Source: Nitritalea halalkaliphila LW7 (GTDB lineage Bacteria; Bacteroidota; Bacteroidia; Cytophagales; Cyclobacteriaceae). From it: 64,000 bases of DNA. The position numbers and the translations under genes were made by a program. Positions 20,528 through 30,029 of the stretch are shown one piece after another; position 1 is the stretch's first letter, and each line of letters begins with the position of its first letter. The stretch covers positions 35,304-99,303 of the forward strand of contig NZ_AJYA01000001.1 in NCBI RefSeq assembly GCF_000265075.1. Direction: 5' to 3'. The notes under the pieces are model-generated. The model made no database searches. It had not been told where the DNA came from and saw nothing but the letters and a program-made list of their open reading frames with translations.

Positions 20528-20840
20528 GTAAAAAATGTTTGATCGCCTTTAATCTTTCGATTAAAGCAGCTTTATCGTAAAAAGTATTTTGCTGCTGCTT
20601 GACCACCTCCTGTGCACCTTGAATGGTGTATCCCTTCTCTTTTATAAGATGATGGATAAAGCGCAGTTTTTCGATGTCTTCTTTTGTGAACTGACGGTTG
20701 CCTTTTCTGTCCTTTTTTGGCTTGATTATCGAAAATTCACCCTCCCAGTAGCGAATGGCAGAAGTGCTTACGCCCATAAGCTGTGCTACCTCCCCGATGG
20801 TGAAGTACTTTTTCTCGATATCTTTTTCTTTATACGGCAT
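20487..20840 (-). CDS. MerR family transcriptional regulator
   Basis: 117 residues. An N-terminal MerR winged helix (YFTIGEVAQLMGVSTSAIRYWEGEF, split here by context) is followed by GNRQFTKEDIEKLRFIHHLI and a coiled-coil helix. The start at 20840 (MPYKEKDIEK) is preferred to the longer frame at 20894, because a TATCTTTG promoter box lies between them. There is no C-terminal ligand domain, so the effector is unclear. The 3' end overlaps dprA; the pair may be co-regulated. Confidence 0.85.
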   Translation of the reverse strand: MPYKEKDIEKKYFTIGEVAQLMGVSTSAIRYWEGEFSIIKPKKDRKGNRQFTKEDIEKLRFIHHLIKEKGYTIQGAQEVVKQQQNTFYDKAALIERLKAIKHFLHEIRQSLDQRTGG

Positions 20841-20856
20841 AGGTCTTTCTACGTAA

Positions 20857-20864
20857 CAAAGATA
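20857..20864 (-). promoter_or_regulatory. -7 promoter element for merR-dprA
   Basis: TATCTTTG (TAnnTTTG) 17 bases before the chosen ATG at 20840; it rules against the upstream start at 20894. Confidence 0.55.
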
Positions 20865-20921
20865 AGAATTAAAAAAATGAAAGGCGACATTCAAGTACTT
20901 AGAATGAAACGGTCATAAAAC

Positions 20922-20947
20922 AAAAAAAGCACCATGTGGTGCCTTTA
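20922..20947 (-). terminator. Terminator of the tRNA-Asp pair
   Basis: Read leftward: GGCACCA-CA-TGGTGC perfect hairpin followed by seven T's, directly after the second tRNA. Confidence 0.85.
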
Positions 20948-20950
20948 ATG

Positions 20951-21024
20951 CGGAACGGACGGGACTCGAACCCGCGACCTCCTGCGTGACAGGCAGGCAT
21001 TCTAACCAGCTGAACTACCACTCC
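20951..21024 (-). tRNA. tRNA-Asp (GTC), second copy
   Basis: 74 bases. Acceptor GGAGTGG pairs with CCGTTCC (two G-T wobbles), D-loop AGCTGGTTAGA, anticodon stem CCTGC/GCAGG with loop CTGTCAC (anticodon GTC) and T-loop GGTTCGAGTCC. The 3' CCA is not encoded. Differs from its neighbour by one base in the acceptor stem. Confidence 0.96.
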
Positions 21025-21050
21025 TTATAACAAACATAACAAAACAAAAG

Positions 21051-21124
21051 CGGAATGGACGGGACTCGAACCCGCGACCTCCTGCGTGACAGGCAGGCAT
21101 TCTAACCAGCTGAACTACCACTCC
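21051..21124 (-). tRNA. tRNA-Asp (GTC), first copy
   Basis: Identical to the other copy except that acceptor position 5 forms a T-A pair (CCATTCC) instead of T-G. No encoded CCA. The two copies are separated by 26 bases and share the downstream terminator, so they form one transcript. Confidence 0.96.
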
Positions 21125-21165
21125 TTTTTAATTTGTTATGCGCTCCCTTCTCTTTTGAAGTGATG

Positions 21166-21173
21166 CAAAGGTA
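21166..21173 (-). promoter_or_regulatory. Promoter of the tRNA-Asp pair
   Basis: TACCTTTG -7 box 42 bases before the first tRNA, with TTGGC about 20 bases further upstream (21192-21196) as a possible -33 element. Confidence 0.5.
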
Positions 21174-21257
21174 AGTTTTTGTTTGATAAGTGCCAAGCTA
21201 CCAAATAAAAATTTACTGTTCACTTATTTATGCGCTTCATTATCAGCTACTATAATT

Positions 21258-22273
21258 TCAGCCCTTGCTCAGCGCTAGCTGCCATCTCCAAGCATCTCGT
21301 AATGCATCTTCTAAAGAGAAAGCTGCTTTCCAGTTCAGTAGCGCAGCTATTTTCGTAGTATCTGCCCATACCTGCTCCACATCACCCGGTCTGCGGCTGG
21401 TAAGCTCGTAGCGTAGCTTTTGGCCGGAGGCCGATTCGAAGGCATGAATCACTTCCAAGACGGTATTTCCCTTACCTGTCCCCACATTAAAGATGTCGAT
21501 AAAATTATCGGGCTGCTTTTCTACGTACTCTAGGGCTTTCAAATGGGCATCAGCGAGATCCATCACGTGAATATAATCGCGCACACAGGTACCATCCGGA
21601 GTCGGATAATCACTGCCGAAAACGGAGAGTTTTTCTCTTAGGCCGACTGCGGTTTGTGTGATAAAGGGGACCAGGTTATTTGGCACTCCCCTTGGCAGCT
21701 CACCGATGAGAGCGGAAGGGTGTGCGCCGATCGGATTAAAATAACGTAAGGAAATAATTTTCAGCCCACTTTTACTGTTGATTACATCCTTTAAGATGTC
21801 TTCACAAATTTTCTTTGTATTTCCATAGGGGCTTTCAGCAGGCTTTCTCGGCGTATCTTCCGAGACGGGGAGCAGTTCAGGTTGCCCATAAACTGTACAA
21901 GACGAGCTAAAAACAAGGTTTTTCACCCCATATTTCTCCATGAGGCGCAGTAAAACTACTAGGCTGCCCACATTATTTTCATAATAGTTGAGCGGTTTCT
22001 GCGTGCTTTCTCCCACGGCTTTGTAGGCTGCAAAGTGTATCATACCGTCTAGTTTTTCTTGGCTAAAGAGGGAATCCATAAAGCTTGATCGTTACAGTCA
22101 CCCTCGTAGCAAGTGATTTTTTGTTTGGTAATTTCTTCTAAGCGGTCTAAAACGAAGCGCTCGGAATTATTAAAATTATCCACTATGACTGGTGTGATGC
22201 CGCTCTCGATCAGTTTCACGGCTGTGTGGGACCCGATATATCCTGCTCCACCTGTTATGAGTACTTTCTGCAT
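21258..22273 (-). CDS. galE: UDP-glucose 4-epimerase (frameshifted)
   Basis: Interconverts UDP-glucose and UDP-galactose, supplying sugars for envelope polymers and galactose use. NAD-binding TGGAGYIGSH at the N-terminus; catalytic SSSCTVYG and YGNTK (YxxxK); later RYFNPIGAHPS and DYIHVMDLADAH. Joined length is about 338 residues. An indel near 22079-22083 (GCTTTATGG) splits off the first 75 residues. Divergent from the UDP-glucuronate decarboxylase gene, with promoter boxes for both between them. Confidence 0.94.
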
Positions 22274-22295
22274 GTGCTAAAAATTAAAATCGAAT

Positions 22296-22303
22296 CAAAA
22301 GTA
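22296..22303 (-). promoter_or_regulatory. -7 promoter element for galE
   Basis: TACTTTTG (TAnnTTTG), 23 bases before the galE ATG. Confidence 0.5.
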
Positions 22304-22334
22304 ACAATAATTTTTTTTTGGAGGTGAATTCTGA

Positions 22335-22342
22335 TATTTTTG
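22335..22342 (+). promoter_or_regulatory. -7 promoter element for the UDP-glucuronate decarboxylase gene
   Basis: TATTTTTG (TAnnTTTG) 40 bases before the ATG at 22382; back to back with the galE box 39 bases away. Confidence 0.5.
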
Positions 22343-22381
22343 TTTGCATATCATACAGCTAAACCCATAAGAAAGCTTTTT

Positions 22382-23314
22382 ATGAAACGAATTTTAGTAA
22401 CTGGCGGCGGCGGATTTTTAGGGAGCCACCTCTGCGAACGTCTTTTAAATGAGGGGAATGAAGTTATCTGCATGGATAATTTTTTTACCGGGAGCAGAAA
22501 GAACATCCATCACCTCCTAGATCATAAGGACTTTGAGCTGTTCCGTCACGATGTCACTTTCCCTACTTATTTGGAGGTGGATGAAATCTACAACTTGGCT
22601 TGCCCAGCCAGCCCTGTCCACTATCAGTTTGATCCGGTTCAGACCACGAAGACTTCTGTTTTAGGTGCTATTAACATGCTAGGTTTAGCTAAGCGTCTGC
22701 GCATAAAGATTTTACAAGCCTCTACCTCTGAGGTGTATGGTGATCCAGAAATCCACCCACAGCCTGAAAGCTACCGAGGAAATGTAAACCCGATAGGCCC
22801 GCGTGCCTGCTACGATGAGGGCAAGCGTGCTGCAGAGACTCTGTTTTTCGACTACCATCGCCAGCATAAGGTGAATATTAAGGTGATGCGAATTTTTAAT
22901 ACCTACGGGCCTCGCATGAACCCGAACGATGGCCGCGTGGTGAGTAATTTTATCGTCCAGGCTTTAAAGGGGGACCCGATTACTATCTATGGAGATGGTT
23001 CGCAGACCAGGAGCTTCTGTTATGTGGATGACCTGATCGAGGGTATGTACCGCCTGATGAATAGCCGCGATGGATTTACGGGGCCTGTGAATATCGGAAA
23101 TCCAGGCGAGTTTACGATGGTGCAGCTCGCTGAGCAGATTATCGCACTTACGGGTAGTAAAAGTGAGTTGGTGTTCCGTCCATTGCCACAGGATGACCCT
23201 TTACAGCGTAAGCCAGTGATTACATTAGCGAAGGAGGAACTGGGCTGGGAGCCCAAAGTAGTATTAGAGGAGGGGCTGAAAAAGACGATCGCCTACTTTG
23301 AATCGATACTTTAA
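22382..23314 (+). CDS. UDP-glucuronate decarboxylase (UDP-xylose synthase type)
   Basis: An extended SDR enzyme that oxidises UDP-glucuronate and decarboxylates it toward UDP-xylose. Motifs: [24 protein letters not shown] (family-specific), [18 protein letters not shown] (YxxxK), [10 protein letters not shown] and [13 protein letters not shown]. 310 residues from 22382. The longer frame at 22340 would start inside the promoter box, so I reject it. Likely supplies pentose precursor for glycans made by clusters like the one at 11.9-17.7 kb (inference). Confidence 0.92.
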   Translation: MKRILVTGGGGFLGSHLCERLLNEGNEVICMDNFFTGSRKNIHHLLDHKDFELFRHDVTFPTYLEVDEIYNLACPASPVHYQFDPVQTTKTSVLGAINMLGLAKRLRIKILQASTSEVYGDPEIHPQPESYRGNVNPIGPRACYDEGKRAAETLFFDYHRQHKVNIKVMRIFNTYGPRMNPNDGRVVSNFIVQALKGDPITIYGDGSQTRSFCYVDDLIEGMYRLMNSRDGFTGPVNIGNPGEFTMVQLAEQIIALTGSKSELVFRPLPQDDPLQRKPVITLAKEELGWEPKVVLEEGLKKTIAYFESIL

Positions 23315-23425
23315 TTAGGAAGTGAAGCGTTTAATGGGCTTTTTCTTGTCTTTAAGGCCACTATAAGGCTATAGCTGCGGTTTAGAGCGTGTAACATTAG
23401 TGCTCGCCATCCGTAAGCGTTTCAG

Positions 23426-23452
23426 GAGGCTTTCCGTCCGTCGGGGAGCCTC
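23426..23452 (+). terminator. Hairpin after UDP-glucuronate decarboxylase gene
   Basis: GAGGCTTTCC / GGGGAGCCTC, a 10-bp stem with two G-T pairs and a 7-base loop, followed by a mixed T-rich stretch (TTGTTTCATTTT). Probable but imperfect terminator. Confidence 0.55.
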
Positions 23453-23488
23453 TTGTTTCATTTTACTTTACGTTCATAAATTAATTCT

Positions 23489-23496
23489 TATATTTG
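23489..23496 (+). promoter_or_regulatory. -7 promoter element for the accA operon
   Basis: TATATTTG (TAnnTTTG), 22 bases before the accA ATG at 23518. Confidence 0.55.
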
Positions 23497-23517
23497 TTTC
23501 CGGTAAAAAGCATTAAA

Positions 23518-24466
23518 ATGGTACTAGAATTCGAGAAGCCTATTGCAGATTTAGAGTCTAAGCTTGAGGAAATGAGAGTGTTAGCAAAGAGCAAAAACAT
23601 GGATCTCAGTGCTGACATCACCTCCTTAGAAGAAAAAATAATGGAGCTAAGAAAGGAAACTTTTGCGAATTTAACACGCTGGCAGCGTGTGCAGCTTTCC
23701 AGGCATCCTGACAGACCCTATGCCTTAGATTACATATACGAAATGACCGATAACTTTATCGAGATTCACGGTGACCGTACCGTACGCGATGATAAAGCGA
23801 TGGTGGGTGGTTTCGGTGACCTTAACGGGCGTACGATTATGTTTATCGGGCAGCAAAAAGGCCGGAATACGAAGCAGCGTCAGGAGCGGAATTTCGGCAT
23901 GGCGAATCCTGAGGGCTACAGAAAGGCACTTCGTCTGATGAAAATGGCCGAGAAGTTCGGTAAGCCAATCGTTACGCTTATCGATACGCCGGGAGCATTT
24001 CCTGGTTTAGAGGCCGAAGAGCGTGGTCAAGGTGAGGCAATCGCTAAAAACTTACGCGAGATGTTTAAGCTAAAGGTTCCTGTCATCTGCATCATTATTG
24101 GAGAGGGTGCCTCAGGTGGAGCACTCGGGATTGCGATTGGAGACCGTGTCATCATGCTTGAAAATACCTGGTACTCTGTTATTTCACCAGAGTCCTGTAG
24201 CTCTATCCTATGGAGAAGCTGGGACTACAAAGAGCAAGCTGCAGAGGCCCTAAAGTTAACCTCATCAGATATGCTCGCCAATAAGCTTATCGACGGCATT
24301 ATTCAGGAGCCTTTAGGCGGTGCACATAAAGATATGAAAGGGATGGCGCAAGCAGTCAAAGCGACTATCTTGGATACGTTAAAAACTTTAGACGCATTAA
24401 GCCCTGAAGAAAGAATCGATGCACGCATCGAAAAAATTCTGCTCTATGGGTGTTGTACAAGAATAA
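23518..24466 (+). CDS. accA: Acetyl-CoA carboxylase carboxyltransferase subunit alpha (frameshifted at 3' end)
   Basis: Transfers the carboxyl group from biotin to acetyl-CoA with AccD in the first step of fatty-acid synthesis. Signatures: [63 protein letters not shown] and [12 protein letters not shown], split across the protein. About 316 residues. As read, the frame runs on into the next gene, but restoring one base in the A6 run at 24430-24436 gives the normal end [10 protein letters not shown] and a TAA at 24464. The apparent fusion is thus an artefact. First gene of a lipid operon. Confidence 0.94.
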
Positions 24467-24468
24467 AC

Positions 24469-25308
24469 ATGGAATTAAAAGTTATCGAAACAGGGTTCTT
24501 TAAGTTAGATGGCGGAGCGATGTTTGGTGTGGTTCCTAAGTCTCTTTGGTCACGAACGAATCCTGCTGATGAAAATAACTTGTGCACGTGGGCGATGCGC
24601 TGCCTCTTGGTAGTGGATGGCGCACGTGCTGTTTTGATAGATAATGGAATCGGAAATAAACAAGATGCCAAATTTTTTTCCCATTATTATTTACATGGAG
24701 AGGCCAGTTTAGCGGGTTCTTTGGCCCAGGCCGGCTTTCAACCAAAAGATATTACTGATAATTTCCTGACTCATCTACATTTCGATCACTGCGGTGGTGG
24801 GACCGTTTTAGATAGTTCAGGGCGTATCGTTCCTTATTTCTCTGAGGCGCGCTACTGGTCGCATGCGGCACACTGGGAATGGGCCATCCATCCAAATGGG
24901 CGAGAGAAAGCCTCCTTTTTAAAGGATAATCTCTTCCCGATGCAGGACTCTGGTCAGCTCCATTTCTTGAATGAGGCTGCAGGTACCTTTATGCCAGGGA
25001 TGGACTACTTTACAGCGGACGGACATACGGAGAAGCAGATGATCCCCAGGATTACGTATAAAGGACACACCATTGTGTTTGCGGCAGATTTACTTCCTTC
25101 CGTGGGTCACATTCCCTTACCCTACGTGATGGGGTACGACACTCGGCCGCTAGTTACGTTAAAGGAAAAAGAGGCCTTTTTGCGCGAAGCCGCAGAAAAT
25201 GAATATGTAATTTTCTTAGAACATGATCCCAACTATTCCTGCTGTACGGTGAAAATGACCGAAAAAGGGGTGCGTTTAGATCGTACATTCCACTTGCATG
25301 AGCTCTAA
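24469..25308 (+). CDS. Metallo-beta-lactamase-fold hydrolase
   Basis: 279 residues from the ATG at 24469 ([16 protein letters not shown]), two bases after the corrected accA stop. Zinc motif [10 protein letters not shown] (HxHxDH, about residues 101-110), later DGHTEKQM (His ligand), FAADLLPS (bridging Asp) and LEHDP (final His). The shape resembles AHL-lactonase-like or other MBL hydrolases that accept esters and lactones; the substrate is unknown. Position between accA and a patatin gene hints at a lipid-related ester substrate. Confidence 0.85.
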   Translation: MELKVIETGFFKLDGGAMFGVVPKSLWSRTNPADENNLCTWAMRCLLVVDGARAVLIDNGIGNKQDAKFFSHYYLHGEASLAGSLAQAGFQPKDITDNFLTHLHFDHCGGGTVLDSSGRIVPYFSEARYWSHAAHWEWAIHPNGREKASFLKDNLFPMQDSGQLHFLNEAAGTFMPGMDYFTADGHTEKQMIPRITYKGHTIVFAADLLPSVGHIPLPYVMGYDTRPLVTLKEKEAFLREAAENEYVIFLEHDPNYSCCTVKMTEKGVRLDRTFHLHEL

Positions 25309-26094
25309 AGCAACATTAGGCATCGCCCTCTCCGGAGGTGGAATTCGGGGCATTGCACACTTAGGTGTGCTACAGGCGCTGAATGATTATGGTATTTTCC
25401 CTACGCATCTATCGGGCAGCTCAGCGGGCGCCATAGTGGGTGCTATGTATGCGAAGGGCTTCGCCCCAAAGGAGATTTTCGACATAATCGTCCAGACGAA
25501 TTACTTTAAGTTTATTCGTCCTGCTATATCTTGGACGGGAATTTTAAAGATGGATACCACCGAGGAACTCTATCGAAAATACTTGGGGGAAGATAGTTTC
25601 GAGTCGCTAAACGTAAAGTTGACGGTGGCGGCTACAGATATTCAGCGGGGCAAGGTAATCTATTTTAACCAAGGAGAGCTAATAAAGCCTGTGATGGCTT
25701 CTTCATGCATCCCAGGAATGTTTGATCCTATCCAAATCGGAAATAAGATTCTGGTGGATGGGGGCGTTTTAAATAATCTGCCGGTGGAGCCTTTAGAGGC
25801 GTCTGTGATACGATCATTGGCGTAAACTGCAACCACTTACCCATGGACGCCTCAATCACGAACATTAAAAAACTGGTAGAGCGCACTGTGATCATGTCCA
25901 TGAATTATAATGTGTATAGTCGAAAAAGCAAGTGCGATTATTTTATAGAGCCTAAAGGACTGGCGAAGTACGGCGTATTTGATATAAAAAAGGCACAGGA
26001 AATTTACGATGCCGGCTACACAGCGGTCATCAATTATATGGACGAGCAGCCAGAATTAAAGCAGTTCGGGATGACAAGGGTAAAAAAAGCGTAG
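25298..26094 (+). CDS. Patatin-like phospholipase (frameshifted)
   Basis: Serine lipid acyl hydrolase. Oxyanion motif SGGGIRG (residues 12-18), nucleophile elbow GSSAG, DGG catalytic Asp ([15 protein letters not shown]). An indel near 25800-25806 splits it; the next frame reads [13 protein letters not shown] and runs to 26094. Joined length is about 265 residues, like small bacterial RssA/YchK-type patatins without signal peptide. The start overlaps the preceding gene by 11 bases, supporting operon coupling. Probably membrane-lipid turnover in the cytoplasm. Confidence 0.88.
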
Positions 26095-26102
26095 TGTTTC
26101 TT

Positions 26103-26659
26103 ATGAAGTTATTAGCAAAACTTATATTTTTTCTCTCTGGCTGGAAACTGAATAACCAGTGGCCGGAGGGGCTCAAAAAGGCAGTGTTAATTGCGATTCC
26201 GCATACGAGTAATTGGGACATCGTTTATGCACGCGCCGCCTTTTATCTGATGGACATTCCTGTTCGTTTCACGATTAAAAAGGAAGCGATGGTAGGGCCT
26301 TTAGGTTGGATTATAAAAGGACTTGGAGGTATAGGGATAGACCGTAAGCGAGTACCAGGAGGTAGAAAACAGACCTACACCGAGGCGATGACGAATATGT
26401 TACGAGAAAGTGAGGAGCTAGTCATCATGGTGACGCCAGAAGGAACGCGTAAGTATGTGCCGAAGTGGAAAACTGGTTTTTATCATGTCGCGCTGGGCGC
26501 AAATGTCCCCGTGGTAGTAGGTTATTTAGATTACAAGAAGAAAGAGGCAGGGATAGTCCTATAATCATGCCGAACGGTCAGATAAACGAGCAGATCGAAG
26601 AGATGATGGCCTTTGGCAGGACTGTAGTGGGAAGACACCCTGAGCAAGGTATACGCTAA
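26103..26659 (+). CDS. PlsC-like glycerolipid acyltransferase (frameshifted)
   Basis: Acyltransferase motif HTSNWD (HX4D) near residue 35 and PEGTR near residue 115, the two hallmarks of 1-acylglycerol-3-phosphate acyltransferases. Start at the ATG 26103 (MKLLAKLIFFLSGW), with a membrane-associating helix at the N-terminus. An indel near 26552-26556 restores a C-terminus GPIIMPNGQINEQIEEMM ending at 26659. About 186 residues: a short member, as in Bacteroidota small 1-acyl transferases. Last gene of the accA lipid operon, closed by a strong terminator. Confidence 0.85.
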
Positions 26660-26678
26660 AAGGCTGTTTACAAGACGG

Positions 26679-26711
26679 AAAAGCCACTCCTTTTGTAGGA
26701 GTGGCTTTTTT
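26679..26711. terminator. Bidirectional terminator, acyltransferase / LytTR gene
   Basis: AAAAGCCACTCCT and AGGAGTGGCTTTT, a perfect 13-bp stem with a 5-base loop and T-runs both ways. Its right edge touches the stop codon of the LytTR gene. Confidence 0.85.
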
Positions 26712-27453
26712 ATAAATTGATTTTATTAACGGAGTCCATAAGATCGCTGTAGTACATTCTTCCAAGGGGAATGGTGTCATTTTCAAAGCGTATCTCTTTG
26801 GCGTTAAACGCATTGATCAACTTAATATTTGCGATAAAAGATTTATGTACGCGAATAAAGTAAGATTCAGGCAGTCGGGACATGAGGTCTTTTACGGTAT
26901 TTCGGATGGTGATCGTTTTATCCTTTAGATGGATATGCACATAGCTGCCTTCTGTTTTTAGGTATTGTATGTGGTCGATGTTCACCCTTTTTAACCAGCC
27001 TTTTTCACGAATAAAGAACTCGTTAGCGCTTCCTATTATATCGGGCTCTATGGTAATTCCTTTTCCTCTGGTATGGTGTTCGTAGCTGTTTAGTGCTATA
27101 GTTACTGTGGTAATGAGTGTTTCCTTACTGTAGGGTTTAACGATGTATCCTTCAGGAACAATTTCTTTTACCTCATCTAAAATCTTCTTTTCTGAGGAAG
27201 AGGTAAGGAAAACGATGGGGATGGCCGCCAGTTCTCGGATCATTTTTCCTATAGCGATGCCATCATGCTTTCCCTGGAGCCGAATGTCTAGGAGGACTAG
27301 GTCCGGCTTGTTAAACTCCAAACTTTCCTTTAACCCTTCCGAGGAGGAAAGGATTTCAGTCACCTCATAGCCACTAAGCTCTAATAGCTCTTTTGTATTC
27401 TCTGCTAGAGAAAAGTTATCTTCGATTAGTAATATTTTCGGTATATGGCGCAT
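26710..27453 (-). CDS. LytTR-family response regulator
   Basis: 247 residues. The receiver domain (1-~120) has ILLIEDN (acidic pocket), LVLLDIRL (phospho-acceptor Asp), FLTSSS and KPYS (Lys). The C-terminal LytTR DNA-binding domain (about 145-247) shows IQYLKTEGSYVHIHL and the ESYFIRVHKSFIANI motif. Divergent from a histidine kinase gene at 27583, 129 bases away, so they probably form a two-component pair. Targets are unknown. Confidence 0.92.
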   Translation of the reverse strand: MRHIPKILLIEDNFSLAENTKELLELSGYEVTEILSSSEGLKESLEFNKPDLVLLDIRLQGKHDGIAIGKMIRELAAIPIVFLTSSSEKKILDEVKEIVPEGYIVKPYSKETLITTVTIALNSYEHHTRGKGITIEPDIIGSANEFFIREKGWLKRVNIDHIQYLKTEGSYVHIHLKDKTITIRNTVKDLMSRLPESYFIRVHKSFIANIKLINAFNAKEIRFENDTIPLGRMYYSDLMDSVNKINL

Positions 27454-27516
27454 GGGCTGGGTAATGATTTTTTACTTGTATACGGTATAAAGGCTATAAA
27501 TGATAATTTGGTTATA

Positions 27517-27524
27517 CAAAAATA
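27517..27524 (-). promoter_or_regulatory. -7 promoter element for the LytTR gene
   Basis: TATTTTTG (TAnnTTTG) 64 bases before the ATG, in the shared divergent region. Confidence 0.4.
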
Positions 27525-27582
27525 TGCATTAATTTTACTTGAGAGCTGCTTAGCTCGAAATAAAAAGACCACAAACACGATT

Positions 27583-29889
27583 ATGCACCCTATCGTCACC
27601 GCTCTTGTCAACGAAGACTATGTTATAGAAATCGCCACTGGCGCTATCGTCCATCATAGCGAAAAGTTACTGAGTAGCTTCGGTCCTGAGATCAAAAAGA
27701 TTCTGCAGAGTAACGACACCTGGCAAAAGTCGGCTGTGCCCATCCAAAATCCTGTCACTTTGCAGGAAAAGCTTCGTTTGCTTGATCAAAGTAGTGATTC
27801 CAAGATGGAATATTTTTTTCGGATAGAGGAGGAGCTCTTTGAGGTGCAGGATGTTTTTTGGAAGTCTAAAGATGGTCAATACCTAAAGGGCTTTCTTTTT
27901 GTTAAGGATGGTCGGACTAGAATAGAGTTTAGTGGCCAGTCTTTAGCAGATATCATCGAAAATGTACCCTATCCTTATGCTGTGTTTAATAGGGAGCTCA
28001 CCACTGTGCATTTGACGAATCGTCTGATGATCGATCTGCTACAAATTCCTCTTTCGGCCTTTTCAGAAGGGCTACCTCTTCATTTGTTTTTTAAAGATCA
28101 GGAGGTATTCCAAGCTGTAATTGATTGGATTTTTAACTCTCCAGAAAATGTCACAAATGCAGATGTTTCCCTATTCTTAGGGGAGGATGGACCCCGTTGG
28201 TATGAACTGCAGCTGGTTAAAATTAAAGTAGATAATGTTCCCTGCGTTTCGGTTTTTTTACGCGACATCGATTTGTTAAAAAGGACGGAGTATGAATTGC
28301 TTCGAAAAAATAGTGCGCTTGAACAAGTGATCCAAGTTCAAAATGCCTTTCTGCTACCGCACAAGGATGAAAAGAGCTTAGACACGTTAATGACCCGGAT
28401 GGCTGATTTGTCGTATTCATCGCTTGGGTTTATTGCTAAAGTTAAACGCGAGCAGCTAAATAGTCACTACTCCCTACGATTTGATGCCTTCGTGCAGTTA
28501 GATGCTGTAACACCTTCTCCAGCCGATGTTAAAGCCCAAGAGAAGGAACTGGAGGAGATTATCCAGCAGTGCGTGTTAGAGAAAAAGCCTACGTATGCAT
28601 TTTATGCGAGCAAGAGTAACCGTGAAATAAAGTCATGTCTAGTAATGCCCGTATGCTGTGATGGTACACTAATCGCCTGTGTGGGGCTGGCGAATAAAGC
28701 GGATATGTATACGAAATACGATGAAGGTTTTTTAGAGCCTATCGCAGCTGTCCTTGGAAATATTTATAAGACCAAGGAAATACAACGTGAAAAGGAGTTT
28801 TTTGCCGAAAACGCAAAGGAAAAGGAGCTGATTTTTCAGCGGTTTACGGAGAGTTCCAGTGATATTGTCTTTATTCTCAACGAAGACTTACAGTCTGGCT
28901 TTGTGTCCAACTCTATACTTAAGGTATTAGGTTTCTCGGCAGAAGACAAGAAGACGCTTAAAACCATGGCTGGACTGTGTAAAGAAGCTTTAAAAGAGAA
29001 ATACCGTACTGCTGAAAATACCTTTCGCCTAGTTAGAAAGATTAAAACATTCGATAAGTCTTTTCGCTGGCTAGACACCTCTATAAATATCATTAAAGAC
29101 AAAGAGGGGCGTGTCTTTAAGTATTTCGGCTTATGCCGTGATATTTCGCTGCAGATGGAATCTGAAGATGTGCTCCGTTCTACTCTTAAAAAAGAAAAAG
29201 AATTAAGTGAGCTGAAGTCGCAGTTTATATCCTTGGTTTCTCATGAGTTTAAGACTCCCTTATCTATCATGAAAAGTAGTACAGAAATCGGTAATCTTTA
29301 CTTGGAAAATCCTGACACTTGTCGGCCAGAGAAAATGCGAAAACAGCTCGATAAAATTTCAAATGAAATAGCAAATTTGAACAACCTACTTGAGCGTCTC
29401 CTCAACAGCGAAAAGTTGAATCAGGGACAGTTTCCCGTGAACAAAGAAATGATCCAAGTAGGGCAGTTTATTAAGCACTTTCAGCAGCAGCACTGTATCG
29501 TAGATTATGTGTCTCTTCACATGCAGCCTGATGTACAAGGAGTCTACTGTCACTGGGATATAACGCTTATCGAACAAGTACTCGTCAACTTAATCGATAA
29601 TGCCTTAAAATATTCCGAAAAAGATGCGCGTCCTCTTGTAGAGTTTGAGTTGGATGGAGAGGTTCTTCTTGTTCGCGTAACAGATAAAGGCATCGGTATA
29701 CCTGAAGAAGAACTGCGAAATATTTTTGAGCCTTTTACCGCGCGGAATGTGTGAGATATTCCAGGGTCAGGACTTGGACTGGCTACTATCGATAAGTTTT
29801 TAGCACTTCATGATGCCCATCTTCAGATAGAGAGTAAACTAAACCAAGGGACACGCTTCGAAATGAGATTTCCTTTAATAGGGATTTAG
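27583..29889 (+). CDS. PAS/GAF sensor histidine kinase, interrupted by an in-frame TGA
   Basis: Cytoplasmic sensor of about 768 residues: a PAS domain near residues 115-235, a GAF-like region (about 260-400), a second PAS (about 420-530), HisKA with SHEFKTP (His about 554), then an ATPase domain with NLIDNALKYS (N box), DKGIGIP (G1) and FEPF (F box). The G2 box GSGLGL follows in the same frame but after a TGA at 29752-29754; the protein otherwise continues to TAG at 29889. The local sequence FTARNV-stop-DIPG should read like FYRARNVGDIPG, so a few bases look altered. Start 27583 chosen because upstream codons overlap the divergent promoter. Either sequencing error or recent inactivation. Confidence 0.85.
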
Positions 29890-30029
29890 AAGTCAAGAAT
29901 ACTGCTGAGTCCATCTATTCAATAGGTATTTTCGTAAATACAGGCGTTGTGTTTTGATTTAATTTTATTTATTTTAAATCATCAAAATAATAGTCTGTAA
30001 GCAGTTTTAGTTGAATAAAAGGATTAAGC

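Noticed and set aside
20951-21124. CRISPR-like or other direct repeat
   Set aside because: The 100-base repeat is fully explained by two tRNA-Asp genes and their spacer.
23494-23517. Longer accA start using TTG
   Set aside because: It begins inside the TATATTTG promoter box; the ATG at 23518 fits the family.
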